From contig NZ_JAMHJQ010000006.1 in the NCBI RefSeq assembly GCF_023534745.1, forward strand, positions 137,449 through 201,448: a stretch of 64,000 nt of DNA, in the 5' to 3' direction. The notes under the pieces are model-generated. The model searched no databases, was not told where the DNA came from, and saw nothing but the letters and a program-made list of their open reading frames with translations. The DNA comes from Streptomyces sp. 35G-GA-8. GTDB lineage: Bacteria; Actinomycetota; Actinomycetes; Streptomycetales; Streptomycetaceae. The translations under genes and the position numbers were made by a program. Shown here piece after piece: positions 52,994 through 62,338 of this stretch; within the stretch, counting starts at the first letter, position 1, and every line of letters starts with the position of its first letter.

Positions 52994-54895
52994 ATGAACA
53001 GCCAACGTACGGACAGCAAGCGCTCGAAGAGCCGGCACCACCAGCTGAACAGCGAACAACTCACCGAACTGGGCCAGCAGTTGAGGGTCGACTCGGTACG
53101 GGTCGCCGACGCGGCCGGATCGGGCCATCCCACCTCCTCGATGTCCGCCGCCGACCTCATGGCGTCTCTGCTCGCCAACCATCTGCGCTACGACTTCGAC
53201 CGGCCGGACGATCCGGGCAACGACCGGCTGATCTTCTCCAAGGGACATGCCTCGCCACTGCTGTACTCCATGTATCTGGCGGCCGGCGCGGTGGACGAGA
53301 AGGAGTTCCTCACCTACCGCACCCTCGGCAGCCGGCTCGAAGGCCATCCCACCCCGCGGCTGCCCTGGGTCGATGTCGCCACCGGCTCGCTGGGCCAGGG
53401 CCTGCCCGTCGGCGTCGGCATGGCGCTCGCGGGCCAGCGGCTCAGCCACACTCCGTACCACGTCTGGGTGTTGTCCGGAGACAGCGAGATGGCCGAGGGC
53501 TCCGTATGGGAGGCGATCGAGGAGGCCGGGGACCAGCATCTCGACTCGCTGACCCTCGTCATCGACGTCAACCGCCTCGGCCAGCGCGGACCCACCCGTC
53601 ATCAGCGGGATCTGGACGCGTACGGCCGCAGGCTGCGCGCCTTCGACTGGCACACCATCGAGATCGACGGCCATGACCTCGATGTCGTCGACGCCGCGTT
53701 CACCGAGGCCCGGTCGACCTTCCGCAAGCCCACCGCGATCATCGCGGGCACCCGCAAGGGACGTGGCGTGGCCTCCGTCGAGGATCGTGAGGGCATGCAC
53801 GGCAAGCCGCTGCCCGACGCGGAGAGCGCCATCGAGGAACTGGGCGGGCGGCGCTCCATCCGGGTGTCCGTCGCGAAGCCCACCGAGCCCGAGACCCACG
53901 CCCGCGCCGCCGGCCGGCGCGCCACCATCAAGCTGCCGCGCTACGACCTCGGCGACTCCGTCGCCACCCGTGACGCCTACGGCCGAGCCCTCGCGGCACT
54001 CGGCACGGCCCGCGAGGACGTCGTCGTACTGGACGGCGAGGTCAGCGACTCCACCCGCTCGGAGTTCTTCGCCAAGGAACACCCCGAGCGGTTCTTCGAG
54101 TGCTACATCGCCGAGCAGCAGATGATCGCCGCCGCGGTCGGCATGCAGGCGCTGGGCCATGTCCCGTACGCGTCGACCTTCGCGGCCTTCCTGACCCGTG
54201 CGTTCGACTTCCTGCGGATGGCGGCCGTCAGCCGTGCCTCGATCAATGTCGTCGGCTCGCACGCGGGCGTCTCGATCGGCCAGGACGGTCCGTCCCAGAT
54301 GGGCCTGGAGGACCTGGCGATGTTCCGCTCCATACACGGCAGTACGGTGCTCCACCCCTGCGACGCCAACCAGACGGCGCGGCTCGTGGCGGCGATGCAT
54401 GAACTGCCCGGCGTCTGCTACCTGCGTACGCTCCGGGGCGCGACACCGGTCATCTACGGCCCGGGCGAGCGATTCCCGATCGGCGGCAGCAAGGTGCTGC
54501 GCCGTTCGGACGCGGACCGGGTGACGCTGATCGGCATCGGAGTCACGGTCCATGAGTGCCTGAAGGCGGCGGATCTGCTGGCCGGGGAGGGCTTCCCCGT
54601 ACGGGTCGTCGACCTGTACTCGGTCAAGCCCGTCGACGAACACACGCTCCAGGCGGCGGCCGACGAGACTGGCTGCCTGGTCACGGTCGAGGACCATCAC
54701 CCGGAGGGCGGCATCGGGGACGCGGTGGCCTCGGTGTTCTCGGACGGCCGTCCCGCGCCGAAGCGGCTCATACGGCTCGCGGTGGGGAACATGCCGGGCT
54801 CGGCGACTCCGGCTGAGCAGCTCAGGGCGGCGGGCATCGACGCGGACTCGATCGCGGCGGGGCTGCGGCTGCTGGTGGAACAGACCCTCCGCTGA
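52994..54895 (+). CDS. tkt: Transketolase
   Basis: The 633-residue TPP enzyme has SGHPTSSMSAADLM, FSKGHASPLLYSMY, the TPP motif LSGDSEMAEGSVWEA with its GDS core, VDVNRLGQRGPT and, in the second domain, FFECYIAEQQMIAAAVGMQALG and GSHAGVSIGQDGPSQMGLEDLA. It is slightly shorter than the common 660-700 residue form and belongs to the class that resembles animal transketolase. AAGGAG precedes ATG 52994. It links pentose phosphates with glycolysis; a phosphoketolase gene lies 2.2 kb downstream. Confidence 0.92.
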   Translation: MNSQRTDSKRSKSRHHQLNSEQLTELGQQLRVDSVRVADAAGSGHPTSSMSAADLMASLLANHLRYDFDRPDDPGNDRLIFSKGHASPLLYSMYLAAGAVDEKEFLTYRTLGSRLEGHPTPRLPWVDVATGSLGQGLPVGVGMALAGQRLSHTPYHVWVLSGDSEMAEGSVWEAIEEAGDQHLDSLTLVIDVNRLGQRGPTRHQRDLDAYGRRLRAFDWHTIEIDGHDLDVVDAAFTEARSTFRKPTAIIAGTRKGRGVASVEDREGMHGKPLPDAESAIEELGGRRSIRVSVAKPTEPETHARAAGRRATIKLPRYDLGDSVATRDAYGRALAALGTAREDVVVLDGEVSDSTRSEFFAKEHPERFFECYIAEQQMIAAAVGMQALGHVPYASTFAAFLTRAFDFLRMAAVSRASINVVGSHAGVSIGQDGPSQMGLEDLAMFRSIHGSTVLHPCDANQTARLVAAMHELPGVCYLRTLRGATPVIYGPGERFPIGGSKVLRRSDADRVTLIGIGVTVHECLKAADLLAGEGFPVRVVDLYSVKPVDEHTLQAAADETGCLVTVEDHHPEGGIGDAVASVFSDGRPAPKRLIRLAVGNMPGSATPAEQLRAAGIDADSIAAGLRLLVEQTLR

Positions 54896-54985
54896 CGGCG
54901 GGAGCCCAGCGGGGGCCCAGCACCGGGAGCCCTGGACAGCAGGACCCGGACACACGGCGAAGAGGACGGAGAGAGGGAAGACGGT

Positions 54986-55168
54986 ATGAGCACCCATCCA
55001 GGCCCGTGGCCCGCACCGGCCGCGACACACCGGCCGACCGAGCGCGAGGGGCGGATACGCACCTGCGTTCCGGCGCGGGTCACCCCGCGCGAACGCCGGG
55101 CCAGAGCCGGCCATGAGCGACAGGGGACGGCCGATCAGGAGTGGAACGTAGTGCGTGGAGAGGACTGA
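54986..55168 (+). CDS. Possible small unknown protein before the WhiB-like gene
   Basis: A 60-residue Arg/Pro-rich frame starts at an ATG preceded by GAGGGAAG and ends in TGA abutting the WhiB-like ATG (TGAATG). GC at third codon positions looks lower than in the neighbours, so it may not be translated, or it may act as an upstream frame coupling translation of the regulator. Confidence 0.3.
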   Translation: MSTHPGPWPAPAATHRPTEREGRIRTCVPARVTPRERRARAGHERQGTADQEWNVVRGED

Positions 55169-55543
55169 ATGACTGTGCGGATGACCACGGCCCGACTGAC
55201 TGCCGGCCTGGACGTGGAAGGGGGCCGGGACGCGAACGCCTGGGAGTGGCTGCGGCACGCGGCCTGCACCGGTGTCGACCCGGAGCTGTTCTTCCCCGTG
55301 GGGGACTCGGGACCGGCCGTCGAGCAGGCGGAGCGCGCGAAGAAGGTGTGCCACGGCTGCCCGGTGGAGAGCCAGTGCCTCGAATGGGCGCTGGCCACCG
55401 GCCGTACCTCCGGAGTCTGGGGCGGTACGGACGAGGAGGAGCGCCGACGGCTACGGCGCCGCGCCGGGCGGCGCGGCGCCCCGGACGGACCCCCGGCGCG
55501 ACCCCGCCGGTCCGCCGCGCCGGGTCGGCAACGGCGCCCCTGA
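55169..55543 (+). CDS. WhiB-like (Wbl) iron-sulfur regulator
   Basis: The 124-residue protein has the four Wbl cysteines: one in HAACTGVDPELFFP (about residue 33), then KKVCHGCPVESQCLEWAL (Cys-x2-Cys-x5-Cys, about 61-70). The GVWGGTDEEERRRL turn and a basic C-terminal tail follow. Wbl proteins bind a 4Fe-4S cluster and work with sigma factors in response to redox or nitric oxide. Its place among NADH dehydrogenase, transketolase and phosphoketolase genes suggests it may control them. Confidence 0.93.
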   Translation: MTVRMTTARLTAGLDVEGGRDANAWEWLRHAACTGVDPELFFPVGDSGPAVEQAERAKKVCHGCPVESQCLEWALATGRTSGVWGGTDEEERRRLRRRAGRRGAPDGPPARPRRSAAPGRQRRP

Positions 55544-55696
55544 CCGTTCCGCCGCCTCCCACGCTCGTCTCCCCGTCTCGTCTCCCACGCTCCGCGCGAT
55601 CGGGGCCCACGCGCCCGCGTCCCGTGTTGCGGGGCCGGTCGCGGCACGGGAGGGTCGGACTGCCGAATCGAGGCGAATCGAGGAGGAATCGCCCCC

Positions 55697-57106
55697 ATGC
55701 CCATCGCGACGGTGAATCCAGCCAGCGGAGAGACGCTCAAGACCTTCGACGCGCTGGGAGCCGAGGAGATCGAGAGCCGGATCGCTTCCGCCGCCCAGGC
55801 GTTCCGGCACTACCGGCTCACCGGATTCGACGAACGCGCGCGGCTGCTGAACCGCGCGGCCGACCTGCTGGAGAAGGACGCGCCGGAGATCGCCCGGACC
55901 ATGACCACCGAGATGGGCAAGCCGCTCGCGGCGGCCCGCGCCGAGGCGCTGAAGTGCGTGAAGGCGATGCGCTGGTTCGCGGAGCGCGCCGAGGAACTGC
56001 TCGCGGACGAGCACCCCTCGGACGCCGACGTACGGGACGCGGGCGCGTCCAGGGCGAGCGTCCACTACCGGCCGCTGGGCGTGGTCCTCGCGGTGATGCC
56101 GTGGAACTTCCCCCTCTGGCAGGTCGTACGGTTCGCCGCGCCCGCGCTGATGGCCGGCAATGTGGGGCTCCTCAAGCACGCCTCGAACGTTCCGCAGACC
56201 GCCCTCTACCTGGAAGACCTGTTCGCCAGGGCCGGATTCCCGGCCGGCTGCTTCCAGACGCTGCTGGTGGGTTCCAGCGCGGTCGAGAACATCCTGCGCG
56301 ACCCCCGGGTGGCCGCCGCGACACTCACCGGCAGCGAGCCGGCCGGCCGGTCGGTGGCGGCGATCGCGTCCGACGAAGTCAAGAAGACCGTTCTGGAGCT
56401 GGGCGGCAGCGATCCGTATGTCGTCATGCCCTCGGCCGAGATCGAACGGGCGGCGCGTACGGCGGTCACGGCCCGCGTGCAGAACAACGGCCAGTCCTGT
56501 ATCGCCGCCAAACGCTTCATCGTGCACGAGGACGTCTACGACGCCTTCGCCGAGCGGTTCACCGCGGGGATGCGTGATCTGACGGTCGGCGACCCGATGG
56601 ACGAGTCCACCGATGTGGGGCCGCTCTCCACCGAGCGGGGCCGGGCCGATCTGGAGAGACTGGTCGACGACGCGCTGAGCCGGGGCGCGACCGCGCTGTG
56701 CGGCGGCCGGCGGCCCAAGGGGCACGAGCGGGGCTGGTACTACGCCCCGACGGTGCTCGCCGGGATCACCTCCGCCATGCGGATCCACCGCGAGGAGACG
56801 TTCGGGCCGGTCGCCACGCTCTACCGGGTCTCCGGCCTGGACGAGGCGGTGGCGCTCGCCAACGACACGCCCTTCGGGCTGAGTTCGAACGTCTGGACGC
56901 GGGACGAGGGGGACGTGCGCCGCTTCGTACGGGATCTGGAGGCGGGCGGGATCTTCTTCAACGGGATGACGGCCTCGCATCCCGCCCTTCCCTTCGGCGG
57001 TGCGAAGCGCTCCGGTTACGGGCGTGAGCTGTCGGCGCACGGCATCCGGGAGTTCTGCGACATCACCACGGTATGGCACGGCGCGGAACCGGACGACACC
57101 CACTAG
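55697..57106 (+). CDS. Succinate-semialdehyde dehydrogenase-type aldehyde dehydrogenase
   Basis: The 469-residue NAD(P)-dependent dehydrogenase shows [33 protein letters not shown], the base in [13 protein letters not shown] and the catalytic cysteine in [14 protein letters not shown]. These match the GabD-like family. A typical order is seen up to the C-terminal [21 protein letters not shown]. It is followed ten bases later by the phosphoketolase gene, so they form an operon. Confidence 0.9.
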   Translation: MPIATVNPASGETLKTFDALGAEEIESRIASAAQAFRHYRLTGFDERARLLNRAADLLEKDAPEIARTMTTEMGKPLAAARAEALKCVKAMRWFAERAEELLADEHPSDADVRDAGASRASVHYRPLGVVLAVMPWNFPLWQVVRFAAPALMAGNVGLLKHASNVPQTALYLEDLFARAGFPAGCFQTLLVGSSAVENILRDPRVAAATLTGSEPAGRSVAAIASDEVKKTVLELGGSDPYVVMPSAEIERAARTAVTARVQNNGQSCIAAKRFIVHEDVYDAFAERFTAGMRDLTVGDPMDESTDVGPLSTERGRADLERLVDDALSRGATALCGGRRPKGHERGWYYAPTVLAGITSAMRIHREETFGPVATLYRVSGLDEAVALANDTPFGLSSNVWTRDEGDVRRFVRDLEAGGIFFNGMTASHPALPFGGAKRSGYGRELSAHGIREFCDITTVWHGAEPDDTH

Positions 57107-57116
57107 GGAGACGGGT

Positions 57117-59522
57117 ATGCGCAAGGCGACCACGACCACCGCGGGCGCGTCGGCCGGGCTCACCGAGGCAGAGCTCGCCGCCCTCGACGCCCACTGGCGT
57201 GCCGCCAACTATCTCGCCGTCGGCCAGATCTATCTGATGGCCAACCCGCTGCTCCAGGAGCCCCTGGCGCCGGAACACATCAAACCCCGTCTCCTCGGCC
57301 ACTGGGGGACCTCACCCGGTCTGAATCTCGTGCACACCCATCTCAACCGGGTGATCAAGGCCCGGGATCTCGACGCGCTCTGCGTCTGGGGGCCGGGACA
57401 CGGGGGCCCGGCCGTACTCGCCAACTCCTGGCTGGACGGCACGTACTCGGAGACCTATCCGGATGTCAGCCGGGACCGGGCGGGCATGGAGCGGCTTTTC
57501 CGGCAGTTCTCCTTCCCCGGCGGGGTCCCCAGCCATGTCGCTCCCGAGACACCGGGCTCGATCCACGAGGGCGGCGAACTCGGCTACTCCCTCGCGCACG
57601 CCTACGGAGCCGCGCTGGACAACCCCGGGCTGCTGGTCGCCTGTGTGATCGGTGACGGTGAGGCGGAGACGGGGCCGCTCGCCGCGTCCTGGCACTCGAA
57701 CAAGTTCCACGACCCGATCCACGGCGGCGCGGTCCTGCCGATCCTGCATCTCAATGGCTACAAGATCGCCAACCCGACCGTGCTCGCCCGGCTGCCCGAG
57801 GACGAACTCGACTCCCTGCTGCGCGGCTACGGCCATGAGCCCCTTCATGTCAGCGGCGACGAGCCCATGGCCGTCCACCGCGCCATGGCCGCGACCATGG
57901 ACCGCGCCCTGGACCGTATCGCCCAGATCCAGCGGGACGCCCGCGAGGGCCGGACCACCGACCGGCCGAACTGGCCCATGATCGTGCTGCGTACGCCCAA
58001 GGGCTGGACCGGCCCCCGTGAGGTCGACGGGCTGCCCGTCGAGGGGACCTGGCGCGCGCATCAGGTCCCGCTGAGCCGTGTCCGGGAGGACCCCGACCAT
58101 CTGCGGATGCTCCAGGCATGGCTGCGCTCCTACCGTCCCGAGGAACTGTTCGACGCGACGGGCACGCCCCATCCCTCCGTACTCGACTGCGTACCGGCGG
58201 GAACGCGCAGGCTGGGCGCCAATCCGCACGCCAACGGGGGTCTGCTGCTGCGAGATCTGCCGGTCCCGCCACTGGAGCGGCACGCGGTCCGCGTGGACCG
58301 GCCGGGCACGGCCCTGCACGAACCCACCCGGGTGCTCGGCTCCCTGCTGGAATCCGTCATGGAAGCGTCCTCGGGACGGCGCGACTTCCGGGTCTTCGGC
58401 GCCGATGAGACGGCGTCCAACCGGCTGGACGCGCTCTACGAGGCCACGGCGAAGGCATGGGAGGCCGCGACGCTCGGTACGGACGAGCATCTCGCGCCCG
58501 ACGGCCGGGTGATGGAAGTGCTCTCCGAGCATCTGTGCCAGGGATGGCTGGAGGGCTATCTCCTCACCGGCCGGCATGGTCTCTTCTCCAGCTACGAGGC
58601 GTTCGCCCATATCGTCGACTCCATGGTCAACCAGCACATCAAGTGGCTGCGGACCTCGCGGCGGCTGCACTGGCGCCGCCCCATCGCCTCCCTCAACTAT
58701 CTGCTGACGTCCCACGTCTGGCGCCAGGACCACAACGGCTTCTCCCACCAGGACCCCGGCTTCGTCGACCACATCCTGAACAAGAGCCCCGAGGTCGTAC
58801 GGGTCTATCTGCCGCCGGACGCCAACACGCTGCTCTCCGTGGCCGACCATGTGCTGCGCAGCCGCGACTACGTCAATGTGATCGTCGCGGGCAAGCAGCC
58901 GAGCTTCGACTGGCTCACGCTCGACGAGGCCCGCGCCCACGCCGCCCGGGGTGCGGGGGTCTGGTCGTGGGCCGGTACGGAAAGCGCCTCGAAGACCAGC
59001 TACCGGGAGCCGGACGCCGTCCTGGCCTGTGCCGGGGACGTGCCCACCCTGGAGACACTGGCCGCCGCCGACCTGTTGCGGCGGTATCTGCCCCAACTGG
59101 CCGTACGCGTGATCAACATCGTCGACATGGCGCGACTGCTGCCCCACGACGAACATCCGCACGGGATGCCGGACTCCGAGTACGACGCCCTGTTCACCGC
59201 CGACAAGCCGGTGATCTTCGCGTACCACGGCTATCCCTGGCTGATCCACCGGCTCGCCTACCGCCGCAGGGGCCATGACAATCTCCATGTCCGCGGCTAC
59301 AAGGAGCGGGGGACGACCACGACCCCGTTCGACATGGTCGTCCGCAATGACCTCGACCGGTACCGGCTGGTCATGGATGTGATCGACAGAGTGCCGGGGC
59401 TGGGGGTACGGGCGGTCACCGTACGCCAGACCATGGCGGACGCCCGTACCCGCCACCACGCCTGGATCCGCCGGCACGGCACGGACCTGCCCGAGGTCGC
59501 CGACTGGACCTGGACGGGCTGA
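57117..59522 (+). CDS. xfp: Phosphoketolase (Xfp)
   Basis: The 801-residue TPP enzyme splits xylulose 5-phosphate and/or fructose 6-phosphate into acetyl phosphate and an aldose phosphate. Visible blocks are [82 protein letters not shown] (TPP site), [33 protein letters not shown] and [21 protein letters not shown] precedes ATG 57117. No acetate kinase gene follows in the window. Confidence 0.96.
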   Translation: MRKATTTTAGASAGLTEAELAALDAHWRAANYLAVGQIYLMANPLLQEPLAPEHIKPRLLGHWGTSPGLNLVHTHLNRVIKARDLDALCVWGPGHGGPAVLANSWLDGTYSETYPDVSRDRAGMERLFRQFSFPGGVPSHVAPETPGSIHEGGELGYSLAHAYGAALDNPGLLVACVIGDGEAETGPLAASWHSNKFHDPIHGGAVLPILHLNGYKIANPTVLARLPEDELDSLLRGYGHEPLHVSGDEPMAVHRAMAATMDRALDRIAQIQRDAREGRTTDRPNWPMIVLRTPKGWTGPREVDGLPVEGTWRAHQVPLSRVREDPDHLRMLQAWLRSYRPEELFDATGTPHPSVLDCVPAGTRRLGANPHANGGLLLRDLPVPPLERHAVRVDRPGTALHEPTRVLGSLLESVMEASSGRRDFRVFGADETASNRLDALYEATAKAWEAATLGTDEHLAPDGRVMEVLSEHLCQGWLEGYLLTGRHGLFSSYEAFAHIVDSMVNQHIKWLRTSRRLHWRRPIASLNYLLTSHVWRQDHNGFSHQDPGFVDHILNKSPEVVRVYLPPDANTLLSVADHVLRSRDYVNVIVAGKQPSFDWLTLDEARAHAARGAGVWSWAGTESASKTSYREPDAVLACAGDVPTLETLAAADLLRRYLPQLAVRVINIVDMARLLPHDEHPHGMPDSEYDALFTADKPVIFAYHGYPWLIHRLAYRRRGHDNLHVRGYKERGTTTTPFDMVVRNDLDRYRLVMDVIDRVPGLGVRAVTVRQTMADARTRHHAWIRRHGTDLPEVADWTWTG

Positions 59523-59595
59523 GCCCGGCTCCACCGGACGGCGGAGCCGGACCCGAGCCGCCGTGTGCGCGCCACTTTCGATACACGACCTACGG

Positions 59596-59619
59596 CTTAC
59601 GGCCTTACGGCCTTACGGC
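59596..59619. repeat. Three tandem copies of CTTACGGC
   Basis: Perfect 8-base units occupy 59596-59603, 59604-59611 and 59612-59619, in the 90-base gap between the convergent phosphoketolase and TPR genes; the last runs into the stop region of the TPR gene. Confidence 0.75.
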
Positions 59620-59957
59620 GTGAACTCACCGGTCAGCGCGGCGGCCATGCGCAGATGCGGCGCGGCCTCCGCCGCCCTGCCCTGCCGCTCCAGCGTCCGG
59701 CCCAGCATCAGCCGGGCGTAGTGCTCCACCGGGTCGCGCTCCAGCACGGCCCGCAGCTCGGTCTCGGCCTTCGCCAGCCGCGCCGAGTGGTAGTAGGCGC
59801 GGGCGAGCAGCAGCCGCGGCGCGACCTGCTCCGGGACCTCGTCCACCAGCCCGGTGAGGATACGGGCGGCCGTGACGTACTCCTTGGCGTCGAAGAACAG
59901 CCGCGCGCGGTCCCAGCGCTCGGCGGCCGTTCCGTACTCGTAGTACGTGGTTTCCAC
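59613..59957 (-). CDS. Small tetratricopeptide-repeat protein
   Basis: The 114-residue protein is all-helical with TPR-like repeats: AAERWDRARLFFDAKEYVTAARIL, RLLLARAYYHSARLAKAETELRAVLERDP and ARLMLGRTLERQGRAAEAAPHL. The start is taken at GTG 59957 with AAGGAGG upstream; a frame to 60074 has no site and would run into the pirin promoter. TPR proteins bind other proteins; the partner is unknown. It is divergent from the pirin gene. Confidence 0.75.
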   Translation of the reverse strand: METTYYEYGTAAERWDRARLFFDAKEYVTAARILTGLVDEVPEQVAPRLLLARAYYHSARLAKAETELRAVLERDPVEHYARLMLGRTLERQGRAAEAAPHLRMAAALTGEFTP

Positions 59958-60059
59958 GTGCCCTCCTTCATCGTCTTCGTACACCCTGAACACCCTAAGA
60001 TGGTTGAACATTCCACTATCGATTTCGTGTGGGTACTGCCCGACCGGGCACCACGGGAA

Positions 60060-60072
60060 TAGGTTGTCCGCC
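60060..60072 (+). promoter_or_regulatory. Leaderless-type -10 before the pirin gene
   Basis: TAGGTT (60060-60065) is seven bases before ATG 60073, with no Shine-Dalgarno sequence. Confidence 0.45.
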
Positions 60073-61038
60073 ATGAGTAATCTTGATCGTCAGGCATCCG
60101 TCAGCGTCTGCGGCGGTCGCGGTTTTGTCGTCGCCGAACCGGTACGTGAGTTGCTGAGCCCGCGCCGGGTCCAGCTGGGGGAGTCCACGGAGGTCCGCAG
60201 GCTGCTGCCCAATCTGGGCCGCCGCATGGTGGGTGCCTGGGCCTTTGTCGATCACTACGGGCCCGATGACATCGCCGACGCGTCCGGTATGCAGGTGCCG
60301 CCCCACCCGCACATGGGGCTCCAGACCGTCAGCTGGCTGCACGACGGCGAGGTGCTGCACCGCGACAGCCTGGGCAGCCTCCAGACCGTACGCCCGCGCG
60401 AACTGGGCCTGATGACCTCCGGCCGGGCCATCTCCCACTCGGAGGAGAGCCCGCGCTCACACGCCCGCTTCCTGCACGGCGCCCAGCTCTGGGTCGCCCT
60501 CCCGGACGCCCACCGCCAGGTCACCCCGCACTTCCAGCACCACGCGGACCTGCCCGTCGTCACCGCCCCGGGCCTGATCGCCACCGTCATCCTCGGCGCC
60601 CTCGACGGCGCCGTCTCGCCGGGCACCACCTACAGCCCCCTGGTCGGCGCCGACCTGGCCCTCGCCCACGGCGCCGAAACCCGGCTGCCGCTCGACCCCG
60701 ACTTCGAATACGCCGTACTGGCCATGTCCGGCGAGGCCGAGGTCGACGGCGTACCCGTACTGCCCGGATCGATGCTCTACCTCGGCTGCGGCCGCACGGA
60801 ACTCCCCCTGCGCGCCGAGTCCGACGCCGGACTGATGCTCCTCGGCGGCGAGCCCTTCGAGGAGGAGATCGTCATGTGGTGGAACTTCATCGGGCGTTCG
60901 CACGAGGAGATCGAGGAGGCGCGCAGGAACTGGATGGAGGGCTCCCGCTTCGGCGAGGTGTACGGCTACGACGGCGACCGGCTGCCCGCCCCCGAACTCC
61001 CGCCGGTGGCGCTGAAACCCCGTGGACGGGTGCGCTGA
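60073..61038 (+). CDS. Pirin family protein
   Basis: The 321-residue bicupin has the pirin N-terminal metal-site pattern VGAWAFVDHYGPDD, PHPHMGLQTVSWLHDGEVLHRDS (the HxH histidines, about residues 77-79), GLMTSGRAISHSEES and a C-terminal cupin with EVDGVPVLPGSMLYL. Pirins are non-heme metal proteins; some have quercetinase activity. ATG 60073 is at the end of a leaderless -10. The 3' end is convergent with the peroxidase gene, 55 bases away. Confidence 0.93.
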   Translation: MSNLDRQASVSVCGGRGFVVAEPVRELLSPRRVQLGESTEVRRLLPNLGRRMVGAWAFVDHYGPDDIADASGMQVPPHPHMGLQTVSWLHDGEVLHRDSLGSLQTVRPRELGLMTSGRAISHSEESPRSHARFLHGAQLWVALPDAHRQVTPHFQHHADLPVVTAPGLIATVILGALDGAVSPGTTYSPLVGADLALAHGAETRLPLDPDFEYAVLAMSGEAEVDGVPVLPGSMLYLGCGRTELPLRAESDAGLMLLGGEPFEEEIVMWWNFIGRSHEEIEEARRNWMEGSRFGEVYGYDGDRLPAPELPPVALKPRGRVR

Positions 61039-61093
61039 CGCGCGGCCGAGCGGTCGTCGTCCGCTGTGACGTGTCGAGCCCGGAACGGCGGGG

Positions 61094-62251
61094 TCAGCCG
61101 AACAGGCCGGAACCGAGCGGATCCCGCTGGTCGAAGCCGGGGAGGATCAGGAAGGTCGCGCCGGCGGTCGTGGTCGTGAAGGGCAGCAGCGCGTCGGAGG
61201 CGTCCATGCGGCTGAGCGTGGCCGTGAAGGTCCGCAGATCGTTCTGGAAGCTGATGAAGAGCAGGCCGGGGGCGGGCTCGTCGGTGCTGTAGGAACGGCG
61301 GAGCATGTGCCCCACCCCGACCACGGTGGGGTTCGCCCTGCGGACGTGGGCGTCCACGGGGACGAGATAGCGCCCGTCGGGCGTCTTGGCGCCGAGTTCC
61401 GGGCCCGAGGCGACGGTGCCGCCGGAGAGGGGTACGCCGCTGGCCCGGCGCCGCCCGAAGACCGCCTCCTGCTCGGCGACGGACAGGGCGGCGAACCGTG
61501 TCAGGTCGAGTTCCATGCGCCGCAGTACGGCCAGGGTGCCCCCGGCGACGGCGGGGGGCCCGGCCAGCCACAGGTCACGCTCCTGCTCGGCCGCCGTGTG
61601 CGGGCCCACGATGCCGTCGATGAAACCGAGCAGATTGCGCGGCGCGGTGACGCCCTCGGCGACGGGCACGTTCGCACCGCGGCGCCCGCTCTGCCGCCAG
61701 CGTTCGCGGACGCGGTCGCCGGCCTGGTCCAGGAGCGCGGCGGCGACGACCGGCAGGAGCAGCGCGTCGTCGGCGCAGATCTGTATCAGCAAGTCACCGC
61801 CGCGTGCCCGCGAGGCGATGCGCTCGCGGGAGAACCGCGGGAGGTCGACCGCGCCGGGCAGTGCGGCACCGGCCGACCGTACCAGCCGCGGACCCACGCC
61901 GACGGTCACGGTCAGGTCGCCCGGGGACAGGCCCAGCAGCCGTGGGTCGGACCCGGCGGTGAGGGCGAGGACGGCCTCGCCGAGTTCCGCCAGCAACGGG
62001 CCGGGCGCCCCCGAGGTGTCGAGGTCGGCCACCACGGCCAGCAGGTTGCGCTGGGCGGAGCGGGGAAGCGTGACGCCCGCCTGATGCCGGCCCGTCGCCG
62101 GAACCGTCGTGGGCGTGGCCGCCGCGGAAGGGGCGGGCGGGCCCGGCCGGGCGGAGTCCGATGAGCATCCCGCGATGAGACCGGCGGCCACCGTGGCGCC
62201 GGTGACATCGAGGAACGCGCGGCGTGACGGGTGGCGATCGGCGCGGTTCAT
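61094..62251 (-). CDS. DyP-type heme peroxidase, Tat-exported lipoprotein (EfeB-like)
   Basis: The 385-residue precursor begins with twin arginines (SRRAFLDVTGATVAAG) and a lipobox IAGC near residue 29, so the folded, heme-loaded protein is exported by Tat and lipidated. The DyP motif GFIDGIVG (GxxDG, catalytic Asp) and heme-ligand histidine in VDAHVRRANP are visible. EfeB works with EfeU/EfeO in iron uptake, but no efe genes are next to it here. It is divergent from the beta-helix lipoprotein. Confidence 0.9.
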   Translation of the reverse strand: MNRADRHPSRRAFLDVTGATVAAGLIAGCSSDSARPGPPAPSAAATPTTVPATGRHQAGVTLPRSAQRNLLAVVADLDTSGAPGPLLAELGEAVLALTAGSDPRLLGLSPGDLTVTVGVGPRLVRSAGAALPGAVDLPRFSRERIASRARGGDLLIQICADDALLLPVVAAALLDQAGDRVRERWRQSGRRGANVPVAEGVTAPRNLLGFIDGIVGPHTAAEQERDLWLAGPPAVAGGTLAVLRRMELDLTRFAALSVAEQEAVFGRRRASGVPLSGGTVASGPELGAKTPDGRYLVPVDAHVRRANPTVVGVGHMLRRSYSTDEPAPGLLFISFQNDLRTFTATLSRMDASDALLPFTTTTAGATFLILPGFDQRDPLGSGLFG

Positions 62252-62326
62252 GAGGTGCAGATTGCCATACCCACCTCGCGTCCGCCGTTCAACTTCTCTA
62301 TTCCGGCGGGGAATTCGCCGCCGTGC

Positions 62327-62338
62327 CAGACTGGGATC
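62327..62338 (+). promoter_or_regulatory. Leaderless-type -10 before the beta-helix lipoprotein
   Basis: CAGACT (62327-62332) lies six bases before ATG 62339; the same hexamer precedes the gene at 8783. Confidence 0.4.

Noticed and set aside
52808-55354. 848-codon minus-strand frame opposite the transketolase
   Set aside because: It lies antisense to well-recognised TPP-enzyme motifs and has the low-complexity composition of antisense frames in high-GC DNA.
57312-59534. 740-codon minus-strand frame opposite phosphoketolase
   Set aside because: Same reasoning: no domain, and the sense strand encodes a full-length enzyme.
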